A stretch of 64,000 nt of DNA, from the NCBI GenBank assembly GCA_947487765.1, contig CANKXO010000001.1, forward strand, positions 992,001-1,056,000. Reading direction: 5' to 3'. Below the pieces are notes generated by a model. That model did not search any database, was not told the DNA's origin, and saw only the letters and a program-made list of their open reading frames with translations. This DNA is from an uncultured Pseudomonadales bacterium. GTDB taxonomy: Bacteria > Pseudomonadota > Gammaproteobacteria > Pseudomonadales > Cellvibrionaceae. The stretch's first letter is position 1; each line of letters starts with the position of its first letter. Position numbers and translations under genes: made by a program. Below are positions 50,816-59,203 of this stretch, piece after piece.

Positions 50816-50871
50816 GCCTAATATTCACATAAACGGGTACAGCTTTTCTGCGTGACGGCCGTTTGTTAACT
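50816..50871 (-). other. attC-like recombination site 2
   Basis: On the minus strand it opens AGTTAAC, continues AAACGG, and closes CCGTTTATG...ATTAGGC, with the two arms able to pair. It lies immediately after the small ORF 50872-51027. Confidence 0.45.
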
Positions 50872-51027
50872 CTAAAATGATTCAGTAGAAAAATTAAGTA
50901 TATTCTTACCATAACTTTCTAATGCTTTTTCTTTTATAGGTTTTAGTAGAAGTCTTAGTTCGATTAATTCATTCCCGACATCTGCTATTTCGTCCTTATA
51001 GTTTGATGTATTGCATATTTCAGCCAT
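50872..51027 (-). CDS. Possible small cassette protein
   Basis: A 51-codon frame from ATG 51027 to TAG 50872 gives a helical, charged peptide (D-V-G-N-E-L-I-E-L-R-L-L-L-K-P-I-K-E-K-A-L). The frame is open another 25 codons upstream without an ATG, GTG or TTG and keeps the same helical look, so it could be a fragment of a longer gene. It ends beside an attC-like site, as cassette genes do. No family is recognised. Confidence 0.35.
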   Translation of the reverse strand: MAEICNTSNYKDEIADVGNELIELRLLLKPIKEKALESYGKNILNFSTESF

Positions 51028-51080
51028 ACGCTGTTCTTTTTCTATAAGAAATTCCAGTACAATTTTGACTTCTGACTCTG

Positions 51081-51374
51081 CTAAGTGAGTTGAAAAACGC
51101 CTTCCTCAATATGGTAGTGCTTTTCTAAATTGCCACTAACAATCCCCCACTTAGATGATTTGACTCTAACTTGATGCGCTTCAAAGGATTCTTTGTCGAT
51201 GAATTCTTCATAGACATTAAATCTGTTTCTATTATTTTGGTCTTGCAAGACTTCAAATACCAAACACCCTTTTTCTTGACGGGTCAGCTCTATATGTTTA
51301 GAAAGCTCCGCCTCTATTACAGATAAATCTTCATCTGAAGAGAGTGCATATCCTTTCAATACTATTTTACTCAT
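51081..51374 (-). CDS. Antibiotic biosynthesis monooxygenase (ABM) family quinol monooxygenase
   Basis: 97 residues in the ABM ferredoxin-like fold: an N-terminal strand, the helix L-S-K-H-I-E-L-T-R-Q-E-K-G-C-L-V-F-E-V, strand N-R-F-N-V-Y-E-E-F, D-K-E-S-F-E-A-H-Q and a C-terminal Y-H-I. These match the YgiN/ABM group, which oxidises quinols or heme-like ligands as dimers. It is on the minus strand between attC-like sites 2 and 3, one of the recognisable cassette genes. Confidence 0.87.
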   Translation of the reverse strand: MSKIVLKGYALSSDEDLSVIEAELSKHIELTRQEKGCLVFEVLQDQNNRNRFNVYEEFIDKESFEAHQVRVKSSKWGIVSGNLEKHYHIEEGVFQLT

Positions 51375-51389
51375 TAGATATCTCGAAGC

Positions 51390-51458
51390 GAATAACGCCT
51401 CAGTAACCGGCAGCGTTGTGGCGAAGCCACGCTTTTGGCTGTCCGCGACTTGTTAGGT
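51390..51458 (-). other. attC recombination site 3
   Basis: On the minus strand it opens ACCTAACAAGTCGCGGACAG and closes CCGGTTACTGAGGCGTTATT, with GACAGCC and the closing arm able to pair. This is the standard opening CCTAACAAGTC and closing TGAGGCGTTA of many attC sites. Confidence 0.75.
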
Positions 51459-51460
51459 AT

Positions 51461-52078
51461 TTACGGACGCCTTGGTAACAAATAAAGCCCTTTTTCATTA
51501 TTAATAATGACATCTAGTTCTTTAGGATTAAACTCGTAACCTAGAGGAAATCGTTGTATGAAATTAAGACTATTAAGTGACACCTCTGGAGCTGAATATT
51601 CTTTCTCGCCAATTTGCACTTGCATTCCAAGCATATACAGAGACGTATCCGTGTATGCCTCACCTTTTATTGCGTAGTAAGACTTAATGACTATGGGAAT
51701 ATCCCCGTTTGAAATCTGGACGAAACCCTCTTTAGACTTGACCTTTTCGCCAATAAACTCTTCTAATTCATTTACAACTGATCCCATGTGCCAAACCATA
51801 CCTGATGAATCTATTGGCGCTGGTGCATTGTGAACGGAGGGGGGGAAATATGCTTCGCCACGCAGAAAGTGTGCTTGATCTGTTACCGAAGCTACACTGA
51901 AACTTTTTCCTTTCCCACCAAACACCCCCTTTAAAATTAATAATCGTTCTTGCTTGTATTGAAGAACGCTTAACTCGTAGGCTTGATAAGCGAATACTAG
52001 ACCTATGATTGAAATCACCACAGCGATAATCGAACCAGCAAATGACAATATTGGGTTTTCAAAGATTGATTTACTCAT
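51461..52078 (-). CDS. Cassette-encoded single-pass membrane protein of unknown function
   Basis: 205 residues with one N-terminal membrane helix (about 11-32, I-I-A-V-V-I-S-I-I-G-L-V-F-A-Y) after a short cytoplasmic start, and a mostly beta exported domain. No family was recognised. It lies between attC sites 3 and 4 on the minus strand, starting 12 bases from the end of site 4, as is normal for a gene cassette. Confidence 0.65.
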   Translation of the reverse strand: MSKSIFENPILSFAGSIIAVVISIIGLVFAYQAYELSVLQYKQERLLILKGVFGGKGKSFSVASVTDQAHFLRGEAYFPPSVHNAPAPIDSSGMVWHMGSVVNELEEFIGEKVKSKEGFVQISNGDIPIVIKSYYAIKGEAYTDTSLYMLGMQVQIGEKEYSAPEVSLNSLNFIQRFPLGYEFNPKELDVIINNEKGLYLLPRRP

Positions 52079-52090
52079 CGTTTACCTATT

Positions 52091-52194
52091 ACCTAACGCC
52101 TCAAACACCGGATTGGTAAAGATGGCAGTCTTTTTGCGCTTTTTGCAAAAAAGGGGACAGCTTTACCATGTCCGAGTGCTTTGACTTGTTAAGC
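52091..52194 (-). other. attC recombination site 4
   Basis: On the minus strand it opens GCTTAACAAGTCAAAGCACT and closes CACCGGTGTTTGAGGCGTTAGGT-like sequence, with the long arms able to pair. The opening overlaps the stop codon of the 559-residue gene, as is common for cassettes. At 104 bases it is the most typical site of the array. Confidence 0.85.
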
Positions 52195-53868
52195 ATTTTT
52201 CTTATTTATATTAAACAGCATGCCCACTGGTGATTTCTTTATTTTTTCGTTTTCGTTAGACAAATCTCGAATGGACTGCGGTATATCTTTAAGTTTAGGC
52301 ACATCCAAAACCTGATCAGCGGCAATAGTTGCCATCCCCCAAACAGGGACACCAGTAATAGCCGCTGTAACTTCAAGGGAGCCAACAACCAACCAAGAGC
52401 CAATATCTTTACCTGCGAACTTCCACTTTTTGGCAGTTAATTCATCAATGTTTTTCTGATGCTGGCTAAAGGCATTATTAATATTGTCAAATATCTGGTC
52501 ACGACTACGATGAAAGTTAGATGGATTTGTTTCAATAAGCTCGTTAACACCTTGCCCTAGAATATTACGAATCTCATCCATAGCCCCTTCTTTTCGAATT
52601 TCAATTAGAGATTCCGGAGGGATATTTCCTAACCACTGCATTTCACCGTTAGCCAGATCACTCAACCCTTTGACAACGTGCAGATTTTCCGACTGCAGCT
52701 CATTTTCAGCTTTTTCGGCATCATATTCCATTTTCCAGACTAGATACTGCCAAGAGGTTGGTGCATCAATAATAGGGGAGCCATTTAGGCGTCTGGATTT
52801 AACTAGCAATTCATTACTGACACTCATGCGCCCGAGAGATTGAGAGGCTAGAAGCATGCCTGGTGAATCTACAAATGGCTTGTAATGATCGCTTTCCAAG
52901 GCTTGGGCTAATTGAGAAGCTATATCACCTGTCCACTCGGTATCAAATAAAAACCTGCTTTTATCGCCAACTTCAGCGACAGCTCTTTCAATAGTATCAA
53001 GCTCTTGTGCAAACTCTAAAAGCTCCTCAAAGGAATCGAATTTTCGGTTGAATAGCTTTCCTGCGTGAACTAATGAGTCTTGCTTACCTAATGAGTGGAA
53101 AAAGTCTCTCTCATCTTCTTGAAGTGCAGCTTGGTCCGGAAGAATTGCAACGATTGGAACTTCTACATCAGCACAAGCTAAATCCTTATACTGAAGTATG
53201 TTCATCGCATGTTTAATGAAATAGTATGCTTGATCCTTTTTAGGATAATTTGCGAAAATGTGCTTGGAACGCAAAAAAGGATCAGGTAACACAATTGTAT
53301 CTGTATATATTCCGCATTTAGATGCTATGTTTTCATCATGCGAAGGAAAAAGGTCTCCACCAAATATACCCTTTATATTGCCATGCATATCTTCAACATG
53401 AATATGAGCAATTTCGCCTACACCCTCCCAAAATTGATCTATCACATTCAGGAACTCGTCTAGATTTTCCGTAAATCCTTCAATAGACTTTTCATTTTGA
53501 GTTAATGCTCGACCAGCATCATGAGGCGTGAGGTTCTGCTTTAGCATCATTTCATAGAACTGCCCGAAATTGTCCTCAATAAACTTGAAGTACATATTTT
53601 GTATTTCACTTAGTGAAGCTTCTTTCTTTAATTCTTCTCTATCATGCATAGCTGTAACAGCTAATGCCATAGAACGAACCAAACCATCAACGGTGCTTAA
53701 ATCAACTTCTCCATCTGGACCTTCACGTACAGCGAGAAGGCTCTTTTCAACATCGAGACCTTCGGCAATTTTTACTTTTCCTGCTTTAAATTGCTCTTGC
53801 AGAACCTTCAAACGACGACGAAGTCTTGCCTCATATTCAACGTCTTCATTTATTTGCTCTTCGCTCAT
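52189..53868 (-). CDS. Large cassette-encoded protein of unknown function
   Basis: 559 residues, far larger than most cassette products. It is soluble and acidic, with helical coiled regions at the start (E-Y-E-A-R-L-R-R-R-L-K-V-L-Q-E-Q-F-K) and several conserved-looking blocks (D-T-E-W-T-G-D-I-A-S-Q-L-A-Q, S-W-Q-Y-L-V-W-K-M-E-Y-D). A hydrophobic stretch follows near 505-530 (I-G-S-W-L-V-V-G-S-L-E-V-T-A-A-I-T-G). I recognise no domain. Its stop lies in attC site 4 and its start is 25 bases from site 5, so the whole gene is one cassette of about 1.7 kb. Confidence 0.65.
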   Translation of the reverse strand: MSEEQINEDVEYEARLRRRLKVLQEQFKAGKVKIAEGLDVEKSLLAVREGPDGEVDLSTVDGLVRSMALAVTAMHDREELKKEASLSEIQNMYFKFIEDNFGQFYEMMLKQNLTPHDAGRALTQNEKSIEGFTENLDEFLNVIDQFWEGVGEIAHIHVEDMHGNIKGIFGGDLFPSHDENIASKCGIYTDTIVLPDPFLRSKHIFANYPKKDQAYYFIKHAMNILQYKDLACADVEVPIVAILPDQAALQEDERDFFHSLGKQDSLVHAGKLFNRKFDSFEELLEFAQELDTIERAVAEVGDKSRFLFDTEWTGDIASQLAQALESDHYKPFVDSPGMLLASQSLGRMSVSNELLVKSRRLNGSPIIDAPTSWQYLVWKMEYDAEKAENELQSENLHVVKGLSDLANGEMQWLGNIPPESLIEIRKEGAMDEIRNILGQGVNELIETNPSNFHRSRDQIFDNINNAFSQHQKNIDELTAKKWKFAGKDIGSWLVVGSLEVTAAITGVPVWGMATIAADQVLDVPKLKDIPQSIRDLSNENEKIKKSPVGMLFNINKKNA

Positions 53869-53892
53869 TTAAAACTCCAATTTCGATGAGAT

Positions 53893-53947
53893 GCTTAACA
53901 TTTGTATATAACGCCGGCGCGCTTTCCACCTTATAAAGTTGTTAAGT
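53893..53947 (-). other. attC-like recombination site 5
   Basis: On the minus strand it opens ACTTAAC, continues AACTTTATAAGG, and closes TATATACAAATGTTAAGC, with about nine of twelve arm positions able to pair. It marks the far edge of the array. No integrase gene is on either side. Confidence 0.5.
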
Positions 53948-54525
53948 ATCCATGTTAATTCATTGATTTCAATCATAAATTTCTACTTTTTTATAAAATC
54001 TATTTAGTGACAAAGTGAACCGGGTCACTTTGTCGCTAGTGCTTGGCGTATTATCTACCCAACCATCTTTATAAGTATTTGATTTAATTATATTTTTAAA
54101 TTTCACTAGGGGAGAAAGTGAGAGTGATCGGTTTGCCAAATTGCTTGTTTTTGCCTATTTAAAGAAATAGTCTGTATAAATATGAGGCTTGTAGCACGAT
54201 TAGTGTTGGCATGTATTACTACATTTTTCCTACTATTTGGAAGTCAACGGAGCTTTCTACTCTCTTCTTTAATTACGCCATTTCTATATTTTGAGAAAAT
54301 TTTCTTGTTTGCAAAATGAGCGATAATCGATCATCATAAAAAACGATGAGCGATTATCGATCTTTAAGTAATATGTTTAACTACTAATGCCTGATTTTTG
54401 CTGGCTTGCGATGCCTTGGCAAAGCGGTATGGATATTGCGAATGAAGATTATGAAGTCGTAGAGGTCATCAAATAAAAACTAAAAACATAAGGAGAGCTC
54501 TCAACCTTTTGAGTTCGGGGGATAT
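53948..54525. other. Non-coding region before the kinase operon
   Basis: No gene above 45 codons is visible; the longest frame, 54182-54319, has no ribosome site. An imperfect 12-bp inverted repeat (GTGACAAAGTGA with TCACTTTGTCGC, 54007-54036) and the paired repeats at 54317-54362 are the only structures. Promoter elements for the kinase operon are expected here but were not identified. Confidence 0.5.
54317..54362. repeat. Pair of 17-bp direct repeats with palindromic core
   Basis: ATGAGCGATAATCGATC at 54317-54333 recurs at 54346-54362 as ATGAGCGATTATCGATC, 29 bases apart. Inside, GATAATCGATCATC can pair with GATGAGCGATTATC, so the segment can also form a hairpin. A dimeric regulator site is possible. 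Confidence 0.5.
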
Positions 54526-56178
54526 GTGATTTTCGATTTTGGACAACTTGTTCTTGTAAAGCGTTATTTATGGGGTTCTCTAGCCGTTGCGATTTTGCCA
54601 CTGCTGGTGATCGCTATTCTTTACGATCGCCATAGCTCAAATTTAATGGACCGCCTTTTATTGGAAAGAATTGAAGGTGATTTGCAAACAGCGATAGTAA
54701 AAATTAACAGTTTTGTTAATGCACAACATAAGCGCCTCGATAACCTCGCTGATCTTCCTGAAATTAACTCGGTTTTTACACAAGATTCAGATACTCATTT
54801 GTCACCGAGGTTATTGGACTTTTTGTACCTTGAGATTGGCGACCCCGATATTTATGGCATTGCTTTTTATAATGCAGAGGGCGAGTTTATTCGTGCATTT
54901 CCGTCATGGTCTGAGCAGACCTATTCTGAAAATGGAGTATACGGTAATAGTAATGTTGCTGAATCAGAGCTTATTCAAGCAGTTTTGCCCCAGTCAGGTC
55001 GCCCGGGTTGGTTCTTGATTAAAAAAACGGTCATCAGAAATCAAGTAAATATTGGAACACTAACGCTGATGGTACGTTTAGCCTCTATGACAGAGCAGAC
55101 ATCACCGCTTTATTTAAGAGGGGTATACGAGCCAATTATTATCACTCCGGATAATGAAGCTCTCTCTGTAGTGGGTAATACGGTGACGAGCAAGGATTTA
55201 TTAATTGAGTCCGAAAATTTTTTACCTGGATGGCATATAGCGCTTCAACACATTGGAAAAATTAACAAAGAATCTGATATTGGTCGATGGTTGTTAGTTC
55301 TTGCTGCCATTTCTGCACTCGGCATTATGTGGCTATTTATTAGTATGTCCGAGCGTTTGGCTCGTATGATTACACCATTAAATGATGGTGCTCAGGCGAT
55401 AGCCAATGGGGATTTAACCACACAGGTGCCCGAGAATGGGCCAGGGGAGTTAGGGACGCTGGCACATTCATTTAACAATATGAGTAAGCAGTTAAACTCC
55501 ATGATTAAAACTCGTGTGTACTCGGAACGCCAGGCGTCATTAGGGAAATTGGCAACGGGTATCGCCCATGAAATACGTAACCCACTTGCAACTATTCGTA
55601 CAACGGTACATGGGCTTATTCGAAGTGAAACACACCCTGCCCATAAAGAAATGCTACAAGTGGTTAATGATGAAGTGATTCGTACGGATGCAATCGTTGA
55701 AGAGTTTATGAATTATGCGCGCCCAAGAGAGCCTCATAAAGAATTTATTCCTGTAGGCGACGTATTAGCAACTGTTTCAACTTTAGCATCTGCATCAGCC
55801 TTAGAGACCAATGTGACAATGAGTATTACGGGTGATACATCGCTTGTTATACATGTAGACCCAGGCCAACTTAGCCAAGTGCTAATGAATATCGTGCTCA
55901 ATGCATTACAAGCAATGCCCGAAGGCGGGCATTTAACCTTGAGAACACATCGCGAAGGTAAATATGCGCATTTGACCGTGACGGATACAGGGCAGGGCAT
56001 TCCTGAAGATCAATTAATCGAAATACAAGCGCCATTCTTCACGACTAAAAAAAATGGCACAGGGTTGGGTTTAGCCATTTGTGCCCAACTTGTTCATGTT
56101 AATGATGGTCGTATGGAAATACAAAGTGTCTACGGTGAAGGGACAACCGTTCATATTACATTTGCTTTAGCAACATAA
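54526..56178 (+). CDS. Membrane sensor histidine kinase
   Basis: A 550-residue protein starting at GTG 54526 with GGGGG upstream. Two membrane helices (about 11-29 and 250-275) enclose an extracytoplasmic sensor domain of about 220 residues. A HAMP linker (276-330), the phosphoacceptor box with His348 (T-G-I-A-H-E-I-R-N-P-L) and the ATPase domain (N box N-I-V-L-N-A-L-Q-A, G1 D-T-G-Q-G-I, G2 G-T-G-L-G-L) follow. It belongs to the NtrB/AtoS/ZraS-like group that pairs with sigma-54 regulators; the partner is the next gene, 21 bases downstream. Confidence 0.92.
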   Translation: MIFDFGQLVLVKRYLWGSLAVAILPLLVIAILYDRHSSNLMDRLLLERIEGDLQTAIVKINSFVNAQHKRLDNLADLPEINSVFTQDSDTHLSPRLLDFLYLEIGDPDIYGIAFYNAEGEFIRAFPSWSEQTYSENGVYGNSNVAESELIQAVLPQSGRPGWFLIKKTVIRNQVNIGTLTLMVRLASMTEQTSPLYLRGVYEPIIITPDNEALSVVGNTVTSKDLLIESENFLPGWHIALQHIGKINKESDIGRWLLVLAAISALGIMWLFISMSERLARMITPLNDGAQAIANGDLTTQVPENGPGELGTLAHSFNNMSKQLNSMIKTRVYSERQASLGKLATGIAHEIRNPLATIRTTVHGLIRSETHPAHKEMLQVVNDEVIRTDAIVEEFMNYARPREPHKEFIPVGDVLATVSTLASASALETNVTMSITGDTSLVIHVDPGQLSQVLMNIVLNALQAMPEGGHLTLRTHREGKYAHLTVTDTGQGIPEDQLIEIQAPFFTTKKNGTGLGLAICAQLVHVNDGRMEIQSVYGEGTTVHITFALAT

Positions 56179-56199
56179 AAATAACAATGGTATAACATC

Positions 56200-57540
56200 A
56201 TGAATGCAACAACATGCCTTATTATTGATGATGAGGTTCAACTTGCGAAATCCTTATCATTTACGTTACAGCAAGCGCAAATTAACTGTATCGAAGCCTA
56301 TGATGGTACAACAGGTTTTACAATGGCCGAAAAAGAACGGCCAGATATTATTTTGCTTGATATTCGTTTACCTGATTCGTCAGGTTTGAATGTATTAAAG
56401 CAACTCAAAGAAAGCCTCCCTGATACACCGGTTATTATGATTTCTGCTTATGGAGAAACGAAAGATGCCGTTAATGCAATGAAGATAGGTGCCTCCGATT
56501 ATCTGACAAAACCCTTTGATGTGGATGAGCTTATTCTATTAATACGCGAAACTATTTCCCGAAAGAAATTAAAAAGTGAGATTCGCTACTTGAGAGAGAA
56601 GGCGACATCTTCTCAAAACTTAATCGGCAATAGCCCTAAAATGAAAACCCTATTTGATATTGTTGATCAAGTCTCCAAAAGTAAGGCCAAGACGATTCTA
56701 TTGTTTGGTGAAACTGGGGTTGGAAAAACGATGGTTGCCCGTGAAATTCACAATAAGAATGATAATAAGGATGCACCATTCGTTGAAATTAACTGTTCCT
56801 CTTTACCTGAGCAGTTAATGGAAGCTGAACTATTTGGTGTCGCAAAAGGTGCCTATACTGGAGCTAATGCAACAAGAGCAGGTTTAGTTGAAATTGCCGA
56901 TAAAGGCACATTGTTTTTAGATGAAATTGGAGAACTTCCTCTAGCCTTGCAAGCTAAGCTCCTTACTTTACTCGAGTCATGGACATATCGCCCCATTGGT
57001 TCTCCGCGTGAAAAAATAGCCAATGTGCGTGTCATTGCAGCCACGAATAGGAATTTAATTGAAAGTGTTGAAAAAGGTCTGTTCAGGAAAGACTTATTTT
57101 TCCGATTGAATGTTATCCCTGTAGAAATACCTTCATTACGAGAAAGAGAAGGTGATATTTGGTTGCTAGCTAATTTTTTTGCGGAAATACTCTCAAAACG
57201 CGAGGGGAGTCAGCCATTGGTTTTCTCGGCGGATGTAAGAAAAATATTTGATCACTATGATTGGCCGGGAAATATTCGAGAGCTTAAAAATATTATTGAA
57301 AGGCTAACCATACTATATCCTGGAGACACGATTTCGAGTGATCGATTACCAGCAGATTTGAGAGGTTTGCCTGGTACAGAAGCAGGAACAACCATCAAAG
57401 ATTCGTTAGAAGAGGCTGAACGTGAGCTTGTGCAGCGTGCGTTACGTGAATTCGACGGGAAGAAAGGGCTGACGGCAGAGAAATTAGGGATTTCACGGCA
57501 TGCACTTAAGCGGCGCATCCAAAAGTTGGGGATTGAGTAA
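56200..57540 (+). CDS. NtrC-family sigma-54 response regulator
   Basis: The receiver domain (1-120) has acid pocket Asp10-Asp11-Glu12, phosphoacceptor Asp54 and the usual K-P-F. The AAA+ domain has Walker A G-E-T-G-V-G-K and Walker B L-F-L-D-E-I-G-E. The loop that contacts sigma-54 reads G-A-Y-T-G-A, with Tyr in place of the usual Phe. A Fis-type HTH ends the protein (A-E-K-L-G-I-S-R-H-A-L-K-R-R-I). It follows its cognate kinase and precedes a binding protein. The sigma-54 promoter at 59088 with twin inverted repeats upstream is its obvious target. Confidence 0.93.
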   Translation: MNATTCLIIDDEVQLAKSLSFTLQQAQINCIEAYDGTTGFTMAEKERPDIILLDIRLPDSSGLNVLKQLKESLPDTPVIMISAYGETKDAVNAMKIGASDYLTKPFDVDELILLIRETISRKKLKSEIRYLREKATSSQNLIGNSPKMKTLFDIVDQVSKSKAKTILLFGETGVGKTMVAREIHNKNDNKDAPFVEINCSSLPEQLMEAELFGVAKGAYTGANATRAGLVEIADKGTLFLDEIGELPLALQAKLLTLLESWTYRPIGSPREKIANVRVIAATNRNLIESVEKGLFRKDLFFRLNVIPVEIPSLREREGDIWLLANFFAEILSKREGSQPLVFSADVRKIFDHYDWPGNIRELKNIIERLTILYPGDTISSDRLPADLRGLPGTEAGTTIKDSLEEAERELVQRALREFDGKKGLTAEKLGISRHALKRRIQKLGIE

Positions 57541-57556
57541 GGTGCTACTGAATAAC

Positions 57557-58864
57557 ATGGTTAATATTGGTTCAAACATGCTGCTTCGGGTGTTATTACT
57601 GTGTTCTGTCGTCAGTGGAGTTGCCGCAGATAACGATAATACGGAATTACAAGCGAGTAATAAGCCAATTAAAATAGGTTGTCTGTTCCCTTTAGCTGGG
57701 CCAGGAGGACTTTATGGCCGAGATAGTGTTGAGGCGATTAGAATCGCAGAAGAGGATTTAAAGCGTTTATATCCTTCCATATCACAAACATTCGAAGTTA
57801 TTATCGGTGATACCCGATCTAAACCGCTACGAGCTGTACAAATTGCCAGAGATTTCATTGAATCTAAAAAGGTAGATTTTTTATGTGGTGTTGTTAGCTC
57901 CAGAATTGCTCTGGCAGTCACCGAAATTGCAAAAGAAAAAAAGGTTTTTTTTATAGGGACGGACCATGCATCTCCACGATTAGTAACAGAAGCTTTACAC
58001 CCTTATTACTTTAGAGTCAGTAATGATACTCGGCAATCGATGCAGGCTGGAGCACAATATATTCGTAATAATTATGCTAAGTATGTTGGTACCAATAATG
58101 CTAAAAATAATAACAAAAATGATAAAAGAGATGATCGCTTGAAAATCGCTTACATTGGGCCGGACTATGATTATGGTTATCAAAGTTGGTCAGACTTACG
58201 GGCATTTTTAACACAAAAGGCAGTTAAATTTGATGTGGTCGGCGAATATTGGCCCAAGTTATTTGAAACAAACTACAATATTTATATTCATGCGCTGAGC
58301 GATAATAAGCCGGATATTGTTATCAATGGACAGTGGGGACAGGATTTTATCAATTTTATTAAACAGGCAAAGCAACTCCAGTTTTTTGATGAAACCACTG
58401 TGATGAACTTTGATGCCGGAGGCAATTACGAGACATTTGCCGATTTAGGCGATGAAATGCCATTAGGCCTTGTACTCTCCGCTCGTCATCATATCAATTG
58501 GCCTTTGAGTGCTGAAAACCGTTCTTTTAGTGAACGCTTTAAAAAGCGTGTCGGTCGATACCCCAGTTATGCTGCTCAGGGAGCATATTCTGGAATAGTG
58601 TCCATTGCACAAGCAGTCAGTAATGCGGGCGGTGTTACAGATAAAGAAAAATTAAGGGTGAGTTTCGAAAATTTATCTATTAAATTACCAGAAGATCCTG
58701 ATGGCTTTACTTCACGAATGGATCCTAAAAGCCATCAAATATTACAAGCACAGTCTATTGGGAAAACAATAATTAATAAAAATTACCCTCCGGCTAGTGT
58801 AATGCTCGGAGATTGGTTTGTTTATTATCCAGCTAAAGAATGGCCAGCAACGATTAATCCATAA
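57557..58864 (+). CDS. Branched-chain-type periplasmic binding protein, encoded with the two-component system
   Basis: 435 residues from ATG 57557 (AAGGTG upstream; a longer frame runs back into the regulator gene). A signal peptide ends at G-V-A-A. The Peripla_BP_6 fold is shown by I-K-I-G-C-L-F-P-L-A-G-P-G, V-E-A-I-R-I-A-E-E and D-F-L-C-G-V-V-S-S. An Asn/Lys-rich insert (N-N-A-K-N-N-N-K-N-D) sits near residue 180. Its gene begins 16 bases after the regulator, not with the permease genes, so it may deliver the ligand to the sensor kinase or supply the transporter. No terminator follows it. Confidence 0.82.
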   Translation: MVNIGSNMLLRVLLLCSVVSGVAADNDNTELQASNKPIKIGCLFPLAGPGGLYGRDSVEAIRIAEEDLKRLYPSISQTFEVIIGDTRSKPLRAVQIARDFIESKKVDFLCGVVSSRIALAVTEIAKEKKVFFIGTDHASPRLVTEALHPYYFRVSNDTRQSMQAGAQYIRNNYAKYVGTNNAKNNNKNDKRDDRLKIAYIGPDYDYGYQSWSDLRAFLTQKAVKFDVVGEYWPKLFETNYNIYIHALSDNKPDIVINGQWGQDFINFIKQAKQLQFFDETTVMNFDAGGNYETFADLGDEMPLGLVLSARHHINWPLSAENRSFSERFKKRVGRYPSYAAQGAYSGIVSIAQAVSNAGGVTDKEKLRVSFENLSIKLPEDPDGFTSRMDPKSHQILQAQSIGKTIINKNYPPASVMLGDWFVYYPAKEWPATINP

Positions 58865-58967
58865 CTATTTAATTTTCTATCATAATTGCTTCAACCATTT
58901 ATTATAAGACTCCTTCATTACCCATCTTAAATCATCGTTTATCTACCAAAATCATTCGACTATTAAA

Positions 58968-58982
58968 GAGCGGTTAGCGCTC
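58968..58982. promoter_or_regulatory. Enhancer-like inverted repeat 1 (GAGCG-N5-CGCTC)
   Basis: GAGCG (58968-58972) and CGCTC (58978-58982) are perfect inverted copies. It shares its pattern with a second site 33 bases downstream and lies about 139 bases before the predicted sigma-54 start, as expected for an NtrC-type upstream activator site. Confidence 0.55.
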
Positions 58983-59000
58983 TATGTGTAAGTTTGTTGT

Positions 59001-59015
59001 GAGTGGTTTCCGCTC
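59001..59015. promoter_or_regulatory. Enhancer-like inverted repeat 2 (GAGTG-N5-CGCTC)
   Basis: GAGTGGTTTCCGCTC matches site 1 at ten of the arm and conserved spacer positions, with one weak arm base. The centres are 33 bases apart, three turns of the helix, which would place two dimers on the same face of DNA. Confidence 0.5.
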
Positions 59016-59087
59016 ATAATATAAATTAAAAACTAAAAAATAACTAATATTTCTTTAAATTCAATTGCTTACAATTTAATTTTCTAT

Positions 59088-59103
59088 TGGCATGAGCATT
59101 GCA
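59088..59103 (+). promoter_or_regulatory. Sigma-54 promoter of the Liv-type ABC operon
   Basis: TGGCATGAGCATTGCA has GG (59089-59090) and GC (59101-59102) ten bases apart and agrees with TGGCAC-N5-TTGCA at all but one position. Transcription would start near 59114, giving a 90-base leader before the binding-protein gene. Confidence 0.85.
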
Positions 59104-59203
59104 AAATATATAGCTGTGTTACAGGGAGCCAGCTGTCATGGTTTTCTACTTATTAAAATAATGAGCACTGAATAAATTATAAAAATAATTTTTGGAGTAA
59201 ATA

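Noticed and set aside
50880-53950. Integrase gene of the cassette array
   Set aside because: No tyrosine recombinase motifs were found in any frame around the array.
54007-54036. 12-bp inverted repeat as a terminator
   Set aside because: No T run follows and no gene ends nearby; kept only as an unexplained structure in the non-coding region.
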